Source: Candidatus Minthousia equi
Lineage (GTDB): Bacteria > Bacteroidota > Bacteroidia > Bacteroidales > Bacteroidaceae
DNA length: 32,833 bases
Reading direction: 5' to 3'
Assembly (NCBI GenBank): GCA_018065125.1
Contig: JAGHTY010000134.1
Span: 1-32,833 of the forward strand
Part shown: piece after piece, positions 16,199 to 24,116 of the stretch
Numbering within the stretch: the first letter of the stretch is position 1
Layout of the letters: each line of letters opens with the position of its first letter
Notes under the pieces: generated by a model
What the model saw: the letters and a program-made list of their open reading frames with translations, nothing else
Told to the model about the DNA's origin: nothing
Databases searched by the model: none
Position numbers and translations under genes: made by a program

Positions 16199-16723
16199 CA
16201 ACCCCTTCACCTCTTTTATCAAAAGCATGCAGAATATCACCTCTATAACCAGCATGCATACAGCAAGAGTCCATGCAGAAAGGGTTAGGCCCATAACCAA
16301 AGCTACAATTGGTATCAGGATAGAAAGCACCAAGTACGACTTTGAATCGTACAACCAACTATAAGGCATCAAATGTGCTCCGAATACCATGGCATATACC
16401 ATCAGCATCTTCTCGGGAACGGCAGCAAACACCCACATCACAATCAAGAGATAGACAATCTGATTGATTGAGAAGAGCAGTCCAAGTTTTGTCAAAGGAT
16501 TATCCTTCTGCTGAAAATCTATCTTCAACAGTCTAGAGAAAGCATACGCCAAAGGCATCAAGGGTGTGGAACAGCAAAACGTTAGCAGGTTCTTTGTTTC
16601 AATAGGTACAGACAAAGAATGAACAACTGCTATCATTCCCCAAATAACAACAGAAGCCATAATAAAGTGTATACCTTTTTTCTGTTTAACAGAGCAGTCT
16701 TTCTTTAATTCTATCAGATCCAT
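16187..16723 (-). CDS. integral membrane protein, DUF7010-like
   Basis: 178 residues with about six hydrophobic segments, for example GIHFIMASVVIWGMIAVV, NLLTFCCSTPLMPLAYAF, QIVYLLIVMWVFAAVP and AWTLAVCMLVIEVIF. The central NLLTFCCSTPLMPLAYAFSR and MVYAMVFGAHLMPYSWLY blocks resemble the family I know as DUF7010; function unknown. An ATG-equivalent further upstream (16753) would add MHFVQFKWEN, but a full-consensus promoter has its -7 box at 16751-16758, so the message cannot include it. I therefore start at 16723. Confidence 0.65.
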   Translation of the reverse strand: MDLIELKKDCSVKQKKGIHFIMASVVIWGMIAVVHSLSVPIETKNLLTFCCSTPLMPLAYAFSRLLKIDFQQKDNPLTKLGLLFSINQIVYLLIVMWVFAAVPEKMLMVYAMVFGAHLMPYSWLYDSKSYLVLSILIPIVALVMGLTLSAWTLAVCMLVIEVIFCMLLIKEVKGLIKV

Positions 16724-16750
16724 ATTTTCCCATTTAAATTGTACGAAATG

Positions 16751-16782
16751 CAAAAATATGGATTTTTTGTGAAAGAAACAAA
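16751..16782 (-). promoter_or_regulatory. promoter of the DUF7010-like gene; fixes its start
   Basis: Minus strand: TTTG (16779-16782), 20-bp spacer, TATTTTTG (16751-16758). Transcription should begin near 16746, so the upstream start at 16753 is excluded and the ATG at 16723 is used. Confidence 0.75.
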
Positions 16783-16805
16783 TTTACGGAGAGTGCGACG
16801 AAGTC

Positions 16806-16846
16806 AAACCTTTAAACTTTTAAACCCTTAAACTTTTAAACCTTAA
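16806..16846. repeat. TTTAAAC-type intergenic repeat, copy 4
   Basis: The longest copy: CCTTTAAACTTTTAAACC, then CCTTAAACTTTTAAACC in direct tandem. It reaches the -33 region of the Y-family polymerase promoter, so it may affect its expression. Confidence 0.55.
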
Positions 16847-16857
16847 AAAAAAGATTG

Positions 16858-16865
16858 TATTTTTG
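16858..16865 (+). promoter_or_regulatory. -7 box of the Y-family polymerase gene; predicts a leaderless mRNA
   Basis: TATTTTTG ends only 7 bp before the ATG at 16873. With transcription starting 4-7 bases after the box, the message would have almost no 5' leader. The -33 position carries TTTT (16834-16837) rather than TTTG. Confidence 0.55.
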
Positions 16866-16872
16866 CACTAGA

Positions 16873-18378
16873 ATGAAACCTAGATGCTACATCGCCATCG
16901 ACTTGAAATCGTTCTACGCATCAGTAGAGTGTGTTGAGAGGGAGCTACCCCCTCTTAGTACCAATCTGGTAGTAGCAGATGTGAGTCGTACCGAGAAAAC
17001 AATCTGCCTGGCTGTATCTCCATCGCTAAAGGCGTATGGAGTGGGCGGTCGCGCACGTTTGTTCGAGGTGGTGCAGAAAGTAAAAGAGGTGAACTACGAG
17101 CGCAGGAAGAAAGCACCATATGGAAGATTCACGGGAAAATCGTTCAAGGATAAAGAACTAAAGCAGCATCCAGAACTAGAGCTTACCTATATTGCTGCCT
17201 CACCCCGCATGGCGCTCTACATCGACTACAGCACACGTATCTACAACATCTACCTGAAATACATCGCTCCCGAGGATATTCATGTCTACAGCATCGACGA
17301 GGTGTTCATGGATGTTACCAACTATCTTGACACCTACAAGCTGACACCTAGGCAACTGGCCCAGAAGATGATAGAAGACGTGCTACACGAAACCGGCATT
17401 ACCGCTACTGCCGGCATCGGAACAAACATGTACCTTTGCAAGGTGGCAATGGATATTGTTGCCAAGCACATCCCCGCAGACAAGAATGGCGTGCGTATTG
17501 CCGAACTGGATGAAATGGGCTATCGCAGGCAACTTTGGAATCACAAGCCCCTTACCAGTTTCTGGCGAGTAGGAAAAGGTATTGCACAACGGCTGGCAAT
17601 CTATGGAATTGACACCATGGGAAAGCTGGCAAGAGCATCATTGGAGCATGAAGAACTACTCTATAAGCTGTTTGGCGTAAATGCCGAACTGCTGATTGAC
17701 CATGCATGGGGATGGGAACCCTGTACCATGAATTACATAAAGGCCTATCGACCAGAGACCAATTCATTTAGCAACGGGCAGGTACTTACCGAAGCCTATA
17801 CCTGTAAGAAGGCACGCGTAGTAATTCATGAAATGGCAGATGCCGCAGCGCTAAACCTGTTTAGCAAGCATCTGGTAACCAACCAGATTATCGTTACCAT
17901 TGGTTATGACATAGAGAGTCTAACCAATCCAGAAATCAGCAACAAATACCATGGCGAGGTAGTAACCGACTACTATGGCAGAAAGGTTCCAAAACATGCA
18001 CATGGCACCATCAACCTTGACCGGCACACGTCTTCGGCAAGCATGATTGCAAAAGCCGTACTAGAGGTTTTCGACCGTATCGTAAACCCAGATTTGCTAA
18101 TCAGGCGACTGAACATCACCACCAATCACGTCATTAGTGAAGAGAAGGCCTGCAGGCAGTCGGAAGTCGTTCAACTAGACCTTTTCGAGGATTACGAGGC
18201 AAAGGAGAAGAAACGCAAGGAGGAAGAGGCAGAACTGGCCAAGGAACGACGAATACAGGAGACCCTGCTGAACATCAAGAAACGATATGGCAAGAATGCT
18301 ATCCTAAAAGGATTGAACTTTGACGAAGGAGCAACTGCCATTGACCGTAACAAACAGATAGGAGGACACAAGGCATGA
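16873..18378 (+). CDS. Y-family DNA polymerase (UmuC/DinB-like)
   Basis: 501 residues. Translesion polymerase that copies damaged templates. The N-terminus [20 protein letters not shown] has the first metal Asp; [11 protein letters not shown] supplies the catalytic Asp-Glu pair. A thumb/little-finger region follows ([24 protein letters not shown], then [19 protein letters not shown]). Near the C-terminus [10 protein letters not shown] contains the QLDLF beta-clamp-binding motif. The 5' extension to 16855 starts inside the -7 box, so the ATG at 16873 is chosen. The stop overlaps the next gene by 4 bp (ATGA), implying translational coupling with the YolD-like partner. Confidence 0.9.
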   Translation: MKPRCYIAIDLKSFYASVECVERELPPLSTNLVVADVSRTEKTICLAVSPSLKAYGVGGRARLFEVVQKVKEVNYERRKKAPYGRFTGKSFKDKELKQHPELELTYIAASPRMALYIDYSTRIYNIYLKYIAPEDIHVYSIDEVFMDVTNYLDTYKLTPRQLAQKMIEDVLHETGITATAGIGTNMYLCKVAMDIVAKHIPADKNGVRIAELDEMGYRRQLWNHKPLTSFWRVGKGIAQRLAIYGIDTMGKLARASLEHEELLYKLFGVNAELLIDHAWGWEPCTMNYIKAYRPETNSFSNGQVLTEAYTCKKARVVIHEMADAAALNLFSKHLVTNQIIVTIGYDIESLTNPEISNKYHGEVVTDYYGRKVPKHAHGTINLDRHTSSASMIAKAVLEVFDRIVNPDLLIRRLNITTNHVISEEKACRQSEVVQLDLFEDYEAKEKKRKEEEAELAKERRIQETLLNIKKRYGKNAILKGLNFDEGATAIDRNKQIGGHKA

Positions 18379-18590
18379 CCGAAAACTATGACGACATCAT
18401 CAACCTGCCACATCCTGTTTCAAAGACGCATTCGCGAATGAGCATGATGGCACGTGCAGCACAATTCGCACCATTTGCCGCCCTTACGGGACACAATGAC
18501 GCCATTCAGAATACCGCCATACAGCATACCAACGAAATGCTGCAGCCTAATTATTATAATGAAGATGAAGATATAAAATCATATGAATAA
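18375..18590 (+). CDS. YolD-like small protein
   Basis: 71 residues. [20 protein letters not shown] followed by [14 protein letters not shown] is the conserved core of the small YolD-like family usually found beside UmuC-type polymerases. It overlaps the polymerase stop by 4 bp (ATGA), as such partners often do. The family is proposed to act in UV-damage repair, but a biochemical role is not established. Its last 8 bp overlap the downstream SDR gene. Confidence 0.8.
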   Translation: MTENYDDIINLPHPVSKTHSRMSMMARAAQFAPFAALTGHNDAIQNTAIQHTNEMLQPNYYNEDEDIKSYE

Positions 18591-19317
18591 AAGACGCGTT
18601 TTTATAACAGGTGGCGCCCACGGAATAGGGCGTGCCATGGTCGAGGCTTTTTGCCAGGAAGGCGACAAGGTTGCCTTCTGCGACATCAATGCAGAACTTG
18701 GAAAAGAAGTGCAGGATGCCACAGGAGCACAATTCTATCCGACAGACGTAACAGACAAAGAAAAGTTGGAAGCATGCTTGCAGGATTTAGCAGAGAGTTG
18801 GGGCGACATAGACATCATCATTAATAACGTAGGTGTGGGTAACTTTAAACCCATTACCGAGATTACCGTAGAAGAGTTCGACAAGGTAATCAGCACAAAC
18901 CTGCGCTCGGCCTTCATCACGGCCCGCTTTATGGCATGCCTGCGCCAGAAGAACGGCAATAACCAGTATGGAAGAATCATCAACCTTTGCTCTTCACGTT
19001 ACCTTATGAGCGAACCTGGAACAGAAGGCTATTCTGCCTCAAAGGGTGGAATCTATTCACTAACACATGCACTTTCCGTTTCATTGGCACCTTTCCGTAT
19101 TACGGTAAATGCCATTGCTCCGGGTTGGATTCATGTGCAGGAAGATGAGGTGCTACGTGATATTGACCACGATTTCCATCCATCAGGACGTGTGGGTATG
19201 CCACACGACATTACGCGCATGGCAGTATTCCTTTGCCAGGAAGGAAACGACTTCATCAATGGCCAGACCATTACCATTGACGGAGGCGTTACTCGCAAAA
19301 TGATCTATCCAGATTAA
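18583..19317 (+). CDS. short-chain dehydrogenase/reductase
   Basis: 244 residues, classical SDR. Cofactor loop TGGAHGIG (residues 9-16), NNVGVGN, catalytic YSASK with Tyr150 and Lys154, and the C-terminal GQTITIDGG. Asp36 in CDINAE at the end of the second strand favours NAD(H) over NADP(H). Substrate unknown. Its start overlaps the YolD-like stop by 8 bp, so it is likely read through from the polymerase operon, although its role in repair is not obvious. The last 29 bp overlap the convergent uracil-DNA-glycosylase-like gene. Confidence 0.9.
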   Translation: MNKRRVFITGGAHGIGRAMVEAFCQEGDKVAFCDINAELGKEVQDATGAQFYPTDVTDKEKLEACLQDLAESWGDIDIIINNVGVGNFKPITEITVEEFDKVISTNLRSAFITARFMACLRQKNGNNQYGRIINLCSSRYLMSEPGTEGYSASKGGIYSLTHALSVSLAPFRITVNAIAPGWIHVQEDEVLRDIDHDFHPSGRVGMPHDITRMAVFLCQEGNDFINGQTITIDGGVTRKMIYPD

Positions 19318-19906
19318 AGATTTCCTCGAACATAGGCTGGTAGGCAGCAGCCTTTTTTACCAACGACATGGGATAAGCTCTTGATGAACTGGGCATTCTG
19401 TATAGGCGGAACTCCTTTTCATCAAGGGCAAATTTTGTATAGCTGCTCATCTTTGGCTGCTCTATGCCAAAATGTGCGCATAAAGTATCGGTTGCCTTCT
19501 GTCCTGTAGTAACAATTGCGCGACACATAGGCATCCTGGCAAGCAAAGCCTCAACATCTGTTGCTGTTACTACTTCCAAAAACTTATCCGAAGCATTGTC
19601 CTGTAATCTTCGAATAGCACAGGCGGTATCATAAATTCCCACTCCTATCCTATTCAGAAATGCCACGATATCATCCTTTCGGTAAGTCTTCTGTGCGGTA
19701 TCTACAAAGTGAAGGGGATCATTAAAGAATACCTGACCGAAGATTCGCCACATGTCGTTAGAATAGTTAGGATAATAGAAATGAATACACCATCTTTTTT
19801 GCTGTGGAGGGAACGAACCTAACATCAGCAACTTTCCATTGGCAGGCAGAAAAGGTTCCAAAGGATGCTGTTCTACAGGTATTTCTAACGCATTATTCAA
19901 TTTCAT
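19289..19906 (-). CDS. uracil-DNA glycosylase-superfamily protein (Mug/deoxyinosine-type)
   Basis: 205 residues. LMLGSFPP near the N-terminus is motif 1 of the uracil-DNA glycosylase superfamily. RMPSSSRAYP near the C-terminus is the motif 2 type found in the deoxyinosine glycosylase branch, whose members excise uracil or hypoxanthine. Length fits. ATG at 19906 is preferred because a minus-strand -7 box (TATTTTTG, 19911-19918) lies just upstream; the longer frame would start with TTG at 19933, before that box. It overlaps the SDR gene tail-to-tail by 29 bp. Confidence 0.75.
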   Translation of the reverse strand: MKLNNALEIPVEQHPLEPFLPANGKLLMLGSFPPQQKRWCIHFYYPNYSNDMWRIFGQVFFNDPLHFVDTAQKTYRKDDIVAFLNRIGVGIYDTACAIRRLQDNASDKFLEVVTATDVEALLARMPMCRAIVTTGQKATDTLCAHFGIEQPKMSSYTKFALDEKEFRLYRMPSSSRAYPMSLVKKAAAYQPMFEEIFNLDRSFCE

Positions 19907-19910
19907 AATG

Positions 19911-19918
19911 CAAAAATA
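19911..19918 (-). promoter_or_regulatory. -7 box of the glycosylase gene; predicts a leaderless mRNA
   Basis: TATTTTTG on the minus strand, with only four bases to the ATG at 19906. No TTTG at the right distance for -33, so the match rests on one box. Confidence 0.45.
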
Positions 19919-19941
19919 ATCATTATCCCACAAAAAACACG

Positions 19942-19949
19942 TATCTTTG
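19942..19949 (+). promoter_or_regulatory. -7 box of the HAD phosphatase operon
   Basis: TATCTTTG, 22 bp upstream of the ATG at 19972. It is divergent from the glycosylase box, with 23 bp between them, so the two promoters could compete. Confidence 0.6.
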
Positions 19950-19971
19950 TAGAAACTTTACAAACAGCACG

Positions 19972-20592
19972 ATGATTAAGAACATTCTATTCGACATGGG
20001 TGGTGTTATTATCACCATAAGTCACCCCGAAGCGCTAAAACGCTTTTCTGCCCTAGGCCTAAAAGATGCAGAAGAACACCTTAACCCTTATACCCAGAAA
20101 GGTATCTTTGGCGATATCGAAGAAGGCAAGATTGGAACAGAGGAGTTTAGGCAGAAACTGAGCGAACTAGTTGGTCGTGAACTTACCTATGACGAGTGCA
20201 AGCATGCCTGGATGGGTTATGCCAAAGAAGTGCCTCAACGAAACTTCGATGCTCTGGAACGCCTTCGAAAGGAAGGTTATCGTGTTATCCTGCTATCAAA
20301 CACAAACCCTTTCATGATGAGCTGGGTACTGAGCGAGGAATTTGATGGCAAGGGGCATGGATTAGATCATTACATGGATGCTGTTTACATGAGTTACAAG
20401 TGTGGTGCCATGAAACCATCCGACAAGTTCTTCAAGCATGTAATTGAAAGCGAAGGACTGAATCCTGATGAGACTTTGTTCCTTGACGATGGGATCCGAA
20501 ACACACAGGCAGCCGAAGCACTAGGTATTCATACTTTCCTTACCGAAAACGGTAAGGACTGGACACAGGAAATCTATAATTATCTGAAATGA
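19972..20592 (+). CDS. HAD-IA family phosphatase (YihX-like)
   Basis: 206 residues. Motif I FDMGGVI with nucleophile Asp8, motif II LLSNTN, motif III with Lys in GAMKPSDKFF, and motif IV FLDDG. The residue two after the nucleophile is Gly rather than the Asp of classical DxD HADs, a variation shared with the glucose-1-phosphatase-like (YihX) group. Likely a sugar- or nucleotide-phosphate phosphatase. The stop overlaps the next start by 4 bp (ATGA), so it is translationally coupled to the SDR gene. Confidence 0.85.
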   Translation: MIKNILFDMGGVIITISHPEALKRFSALGLKDAEEHLNPYTQKGIFGDIEEGKIGTEEFRQKLSELVGRELTYDECKHAWMGYAKEVPQRNFDALERLRKEGYRVILLSNTNPFMMSWVLSEEFDGKGHGLDHYMDAVYMSYKCGAMKPSDKFFKHVIESEGLNPDETLFLDDGIRNTQAAEALGIHTFLTENGKDWTQEIYNYLK

Positions 20593-21329
20593 CAAGCAAG
20601 AACAAGGCAATTGTTATGGGAGCCACCTCGGGCATTGGCTATGAAGTGGCAAGGATACTGGCAGAAAGCGGTTGGCAGGTGGCCATATGCGGTCGCAGGG
20701 AACAACTGCTGCAACAGGCAAAGGAGGCCATAAACGGCGACGTGCTAACTGCACGCATCGACATCAACGAAGAACAGGCTCCCCAGCAATTACTGCAGCT
20801 GATAGAGCAGATGAATGGCATCGACCTTTACCTGCATAGCAGCGGTATCGGTTACCAGAATGTGGCATTGGACTTAGAGAAGGAGATGAACACGGTACAG
20901 ACCAATACCATGGGATTTACACGCATGATTACCGCTGTGTACACCTACTTTGCAGAGCACCCCGAGAAAGAGGGGCATATTGCCTGCATCAGCAGCATTG
21001 CCGGCACCAAGGGATTAGGTGCTGCACCAGCCTACTCTTCTACCAAGCGTTTCCAGAGCTTCTATATGGAATGCCTCACTCAGCAGGCACACATCCGAGG
21101 GCTGAACATTCATTTTACCGACATTCGTCCTGGCTTTGTTACTACCGAACTCATCAAGGATAGCAATTTCCCCATGCAACTGAAGGCACCCGATGTGGCA
21201 AGGCAGATTGTTCGAGCCCTGAAGAAAAAGAAAGCGGTAGTCACCATCGACTGGCGCTATCATATCCTTGTATTCTTTTGGAGGATGATTCCACGTTGGC
21301 TATGGGTTCGCCTCAAGATTTGCCGTTAA
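20589..21329 (+). CDS. short-chain dehydrogenase/reductase
   Basis: 246 residues. Cofactor loop GATSGIG (residues 10-16), with Arg36 and Arg37 in CGRREQ favouring NADP(H). Active site YSSTK with Tyr149 and Lys153. The C-terminus is hydrophobic and basic (ILVFFWRMIPRWLWVRLKI), suggesting membrane association, as in SDRs acting on lipids. Substrate unknown. The last 30 bases are partly a 21-bp sequence (21300-21320) that reappears at 22799-22819, so the present C-terminal residues CR were probably created by insertion of the ATPase cassette; the second copy would end the same frame as IKS. Confidence 0.85.
   Translation: MTSKNKAIVMGATSGIGYEVARILAESGWQVAICGRREQLLQQAKEAINGDVLTARIDINEEQAPQQLLQLIEQMNGIDLYLHSSGIGYQNVALDLEKEMNTVQTNTMGFTRMITAVYTYFAEHPEKEGHIACISSIAGTKGLGAAPAYSSTKRFQSFYMECLTQQAHIRGLNIHFTDIRPGFVTTELIKDSNFPMQLKAPDVARQIVRALKKKKAVVTIDWRYHILVFFWRMIPRWLWVRLKICR
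21300..21320 (+). repeat. 21-bp direct repeat, left copy (bounds the DUF4143 cassette)
   Basis: Identical over all 21 bases to 22799-22819. This copy codes for LWVRLKI at the end of the SDR gene. The pair encloses the DUF4143 ATPase gene and its repeated leader. Confidence 0.8.
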
Positions 21330-21410
21330 AAATCTCCTTTTGGTGCAAAAGGTCTATGAAAAAAATCTCCTTTTGGTGCAAAAAGTCTATAAAAAAATCT
21401 CCTTTTGGTG
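21328..21410 (+). repeat. three tandem 32-33-bp units upstream of the DUF4143 ATPase gene
   Basis: AAAAATCTCCTTTTGGTG begins units at 21328, 21361 and 21393. The first two continue as CAAAA(A/G)GTCTAT; the third breaks off and leads into the promoter. Placement just upstream of the -7 box suggests a regulatory role, but a structural role at a mobile cassette end is equally possible. Confidence 0.7.
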
Positions 21411-21419
21411 ATTAAGTTG

Positions 21420-21427
21420 TACCTTTG
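21420..21427 (+). promoter_or_regulatory. -7 box of the DUF4143 ATPase gene
   Basis: TACCTTTG, 24 bp before the ATG at 21452. It shows that the in-frame start at 21425 lies inside the promoter and cannot be used. TTTG of the third tandem unit (21404-21407) is only 12 bp away, too close for a standard -33 box. Confidence 0.6.
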
Positions 21428-21451
21428 CACTATAAAAACGTTGAATTTCAC

Positions 21452-22798
21452 ATGAAAAGAAAGATTTATGATGAACTCGTAAAGTGGAAGAACGAAGAGC
21501 AAGGAGCTGTAGCACTTCTTGTAGAAGGCGCTCGTCGTGTAGGTAAGAGCTATATTGTTGAGGAGTTTGCAAAGAAAGAATACAAATCGTATATTCTTGT
21601 TGACTTCGCACATATCAGCAAATCGATGAAAGCTGTCTTTGATGAATATCTGAACGAGACAGACAACTTCCTTATGTTTCTCCAAAATGTTGCCGGAGTG
21701 CAACTTTTCGAGAGAGAGTCGTTAATTATCTTCGACGAAGTTCAAAAATATCCCATGGCAAGGCAGGCCATAAAGCATCTTGTTGCAGACCGACGCTATG
21801 ATTACATAGAAACAGGTTCCTTGGTTAGTATCAATGAGAATACTAAGGACATTCTTATTCCATCAGAAGAACGCCCGCTTCCTATGAATCCTATGGATTT
21901 TGAGGAGTTTCTGTGGGCACTTGGTGATGAGATGACATGGCCATTTGTAAAACATTGCTTTGAAAAGAAAATGCCAATGGGGCCTATGCATCGCAAAACG
22001 ATGACATTGTTCCGCCAGTATCTGATTGTAGGAGGTATGCCACAGGCTGTGGCAAAATTTGTTGAGACGAAGAATTTTCAGAAGGTCGATGTGGTGAAAC
22101 GCGATATTTTGTCTCTTTATCGCAAGAGTATTGATAAGCACGTGAAAGGTTATACTGAAAAGGTTAAGGCTGTATGGGACCAGATACCCGGCGAACTACA
22201 GAAACATGAAAAGAAATTCAAGCTATCAGATATTGAGAATGGTGCTCGGTATAGAAGTTATGAATCATCGTTCCTTTGGTTGAAAGATGCACGATTTGTT
22301 AACACGTGCTACAATGTGACAGAGCCACAAGTTGGAATGAAGCTCAAACGTAATGACCTTGTCTTTAAATGCTACATGAGTGATACAGGGCTACTGATTT
22401 CGCATGCTTTCGATGAGAAACTGATTCAAGGAGAAGAACTTTATCAGAAACTTATGCTTGACAAGTTGGAAATCAACGAAGGTATGTTGGTGGAGAATAT
22501 TGTAGCCCAGATGCTATTAGCAAGTGGACATTCTCTATACTTTTATAGCAGGAACTCTGATATTGCAGAGGATCGAATGGAGATTGACTTTCTTGTAGAG
22601 AAACCAACACTTACCAATGCTCACAACATTTGCCCTGTAGAAGTAAAGTCAGGAAAGAACTATACCTTCTCCTCAATAGAAAAGTTCAGGAAAAAGTTCT
22701 CTGGACAGATACACATTCCATACATCATACACAGCATGGATTACAAGGAAGAGCAAGGTTTTCAATTCCTTCCTATATATATGACCCCACTTCTATAA
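21452..22798 (+). CDS. AAA family ATPase with DUF4143 domain
   Basis: 448 residues. P-loop EGARRVGKS at 25-33 (GxxxxGKS), Walker B LIIFDEVQKYP, and sensor ETGSLVS. The C-terminal DUF4143 domain holds EIDFLVEK and, 20 residues on, CPVEVKSGKNYT, the D...ExK arrangement of PD-(D/E)xK nuclease-like folds. This family is strongly amplified in Bacteroidales and has no settled function; roles in mobile-element or defence contexts have been suggested. The gene sits inside a 21-bp direct duplication of the SDR 3' end, with three tandem repeats at its 5' side, so it appears to be an insertion. It ends within 1 bp of the right repeat. Confidence 0.85.
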   Translation: MKRKIYDELVKWKNEEQGAVALLVEGARRVGKSYIVEEFAKKEYKSYILVDFAHISKSMKAVFDEYLNETDNFLMFLQNVAGVQLFERESLIIFDEVQKYPMARQAIKHLVADRRYDYIETGSLVSINENTKDILIPSEERPLPMNPMDFEEFLWALGDEMTWPFVKHCFEKKMPMGPMHRKTMTLFRQYLIVGGMPQAVAKFVETKNFQKVDVVKRDILSLYRKSIDKHVKGYTEKVKAVWDQIPGELQKHEKKFKLSDIENGARYRSYESSFLWLKDARFVNTCYNVTEPQVGMKLKRNDLVFKCYMSDTGLLISHAFDEKLIQGEELYQKLMLDKLEINEGMLVENIVAQMLLASGHSLYFYSRNSDIAEDRMEIDFLVEKPTLTNAHNICPVEVKSGKNYTFSSIEKFRKKFSGQIHIPYIIHSMDYKEEQGFQFLPIYMTPLL

Positions 22799-22819
22799 CT
22801 ATGGGTTCGCCTCAAGATT
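22799..22819 (+). repeat. 21-bp direct repeat, right copy
   Basis: Exact copy of 21300-21320, starting right after the ATPase stop codon. Read in the SDR frame it continues ATTAAAAGCTAA, giving a plausible native SDR end. Confidence 0.8.
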
Positions 22820-22859
22820 AAAAGCTAAGCCCTACCGTTAATCTATGTAAAATATACCC

Positions 22860-22908
22860 GAGTTTCAAGCGGAATCTCTATAAAATCTATAGATTCCGCT
22901 CCAAACTC
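22860..22908 (-). terminator. long imperfect inverted repeat between the ATPase and XRE genes
   Basis: AGCGGAATCT (22868-22877) pairs with AGATTCCGCT (22891-22900); an outer GAGTTT (22860-22865) pairs with AAACTC (22903-22908) across a two-base internal loop. It lies 7 bp past the XRE stop on the minus strand and between convergent genes, so termination of the minus-strand operon is the simplest reading, although no clean T run follows. Confidence 0.5.
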
Positions 22909-22915
22909 AATGATT

Positions 22916-23212
22916 TCATGATACGGCACAAGATACTTCATGACGAGGTGAATACACAACAAGTATTTGTTCATTTAGAACCTCCTCTATATTCATTATC
23001 GTATCAAGCGTGAAATTATGAGTACCACGCATCCACTTACTTATTTCTGCCTCCGACTTTCCTAACATATTGGCAAGATCCTTTTGTTTGTAGCCTTTAG
23101 CTGTCAACACCTCATGAATTCTATTCACTATCTGAAAAGAAAGATTCACTTTCTGGCGAACAGCAGGACTTACACTTTTCCTACGAGATTCTAAAACACT
23201 ACTTCTTTTCAT
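22916..23212 (-). CDS. XRE-family helix-turn-helix protein
   Basis: 98 residues. A Cro/CI-type HTH spans about residues 35-80: GYKQKDLANMLGKSEAEISK with the recognition helix in SEAEISKWMRG. The Arg/Ser-rich N-terminus (MKRSSVLESRRKSV) may contact DNA. Size and layout resemble HigA-type antitoxins, but no toxin gene adjoins it. It follows the last secreted protein gene of the minus-strand block by 57 bp and could regulate that operon (inference). Confidence 0.8.
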   Translation of the reverse strand: MKRSSVLESRRKSVSPAVRQKVNLSFQIVNRIHEVLTAKGYKQKDLANMLGKSEAEISKWMRGTHNFTLDTIMNIEEVLNEQILVVYSPRHEVSCAVS

Positions 23213-23269
23213 GTTTATTAAATATAAAACACCTCCAACAGTACAATGTAAAAAAATAAAAAAAGTTTT

Positions 23270-24067
23270 TCACCTTCTAATAACTCTAATGATTGTTGAT
23301 GCTGATGCTGAAGACGACACGTTTACTTTTCTTTCAGTTGACTCGTCAACGTCATGCCATGTGCCATTTGACTTTTCTATAACCCTATTAGGATAAAATG
23401 ATATAGTGATATATTTTTTCGTACTTTCTCTGCGGATTTTACCATCCTCATTTATTTCCGTCTCTCCCCCGCATTCTATTTCTTCACTACCACTTTTAGT
23501 AATGACATCAACTATCAATATTTTACCTTCTTCAGATTTTGGTATTGTCTCTACTCTTTTTTCTAATCTTCCGTTAATTCTATAATAGCTTATTCGATAA
23601 GTTGGAGATGCGCTACTTTTAGAATTTAGTCTACTTCCACCATATAGACCTTGCGCTGGCACATATAATGCACTTGAAGCTATTGCGTCGTATGTTCTTT
23701 TGTCAATCTTCTTATTCCAACTTCCTGGAATACCTGGGATTGTCATTGTATCTGGTTCATCATTCCAGGTTGTGTAATTTTGAAGTTTATTGTACACAAT
23801 CAAGGTTCTCCCACCACTTATTGGGATTGCTTTCATTGTTGATTGTTCAAACCATTCTGGATACATATTAAGTTCTTGTGCTCTTTGCACTTCACGATTA
23901 TTTGATGAACCCACTGGTGGTTTTGGTCGAGGATGCTTGCCATGGTACTGGCAGGCATTAATAAGTTTGCCGCAAGTGACACACTTGTTACGTTTATTTC
24001 CACTGGTTTGAGCATTGATAGCAGAAGTTGCTAACAATACCATAAAAATCATTAGTACTTGTTTCAT
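23270..24067 (-). CDS. secreted protein with one Cys3His motif and unknown C-terminus
   Basis: 265 residues with a signal peptide (MKQVLMIFMVLLATSAINAQ). A single C-x2-C-x6-C-x5-H motif follows: Cys29, Cys32, Cys39, His45 in CVTCGKLINACQYHGKHP, which may bind zinc. The rest shows no family I recognise; it is predicted to be beta-rich with a Ser-rich tail (KVNVSSSASASTI). Its first 45 codons are almost identical in DNA to those of the gene at 24988-25908, whose C-terminal part is instead a FISUMP domain. This is a module-swap pattern. Function unknown. Confidence 0.75.
   Translation of the reverse strand: MKQVLMIFMVLLATSAINAQTSGNKRNKCVTCGKLINACQYHGKHPRPKPPVGSSNNREVQRAQELNMYPEWFEQSTMKAIPISGGRTLIVYNKLQNYTTWNDEPDTMTIPGIPGSWNKKIDKRTYDAIASSALYVPAQGLYGGSRLNSKSSASPTYRISYYRINGRLEKRVETIPKSEEGKILIVDVITKSGSEEIECGGETEINEDGKIRRESTKKYITISFYPNRVIEKSNGTWHDVDESTERKVNVSSSASASTIIRVIRR
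23931..24025 (-). repeat. 95-bp block nearly identical to 25769-25863
   Basis: 92 of 95 bases match between the two genes. It encodes the end of the signal peptide and the first Cys3His motif; the flanking DNA has diverged or is unrelated. Confidence 0.85.
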
Positions 24068-24116
24068 ATCAAGTGAATTTTATTCATTGTGTATCAAGAA
24101 AACACATTGCTGTTTT

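Noticed and set aside
21326..21703. Minus-strand frame with repeated FAPKGDF near the ATPase gene
   Set aside because: It only reflects the tandem DNA repeat read backwards and runs antisense through the ATPase N-terminus.
22916..23212. Toxin-antitoxin pair headed by the XRE protein
   Set aside because: No toxin-sized gene adjoins it; the neighbours are a terminator-like hairpin and a secreted protein gene.
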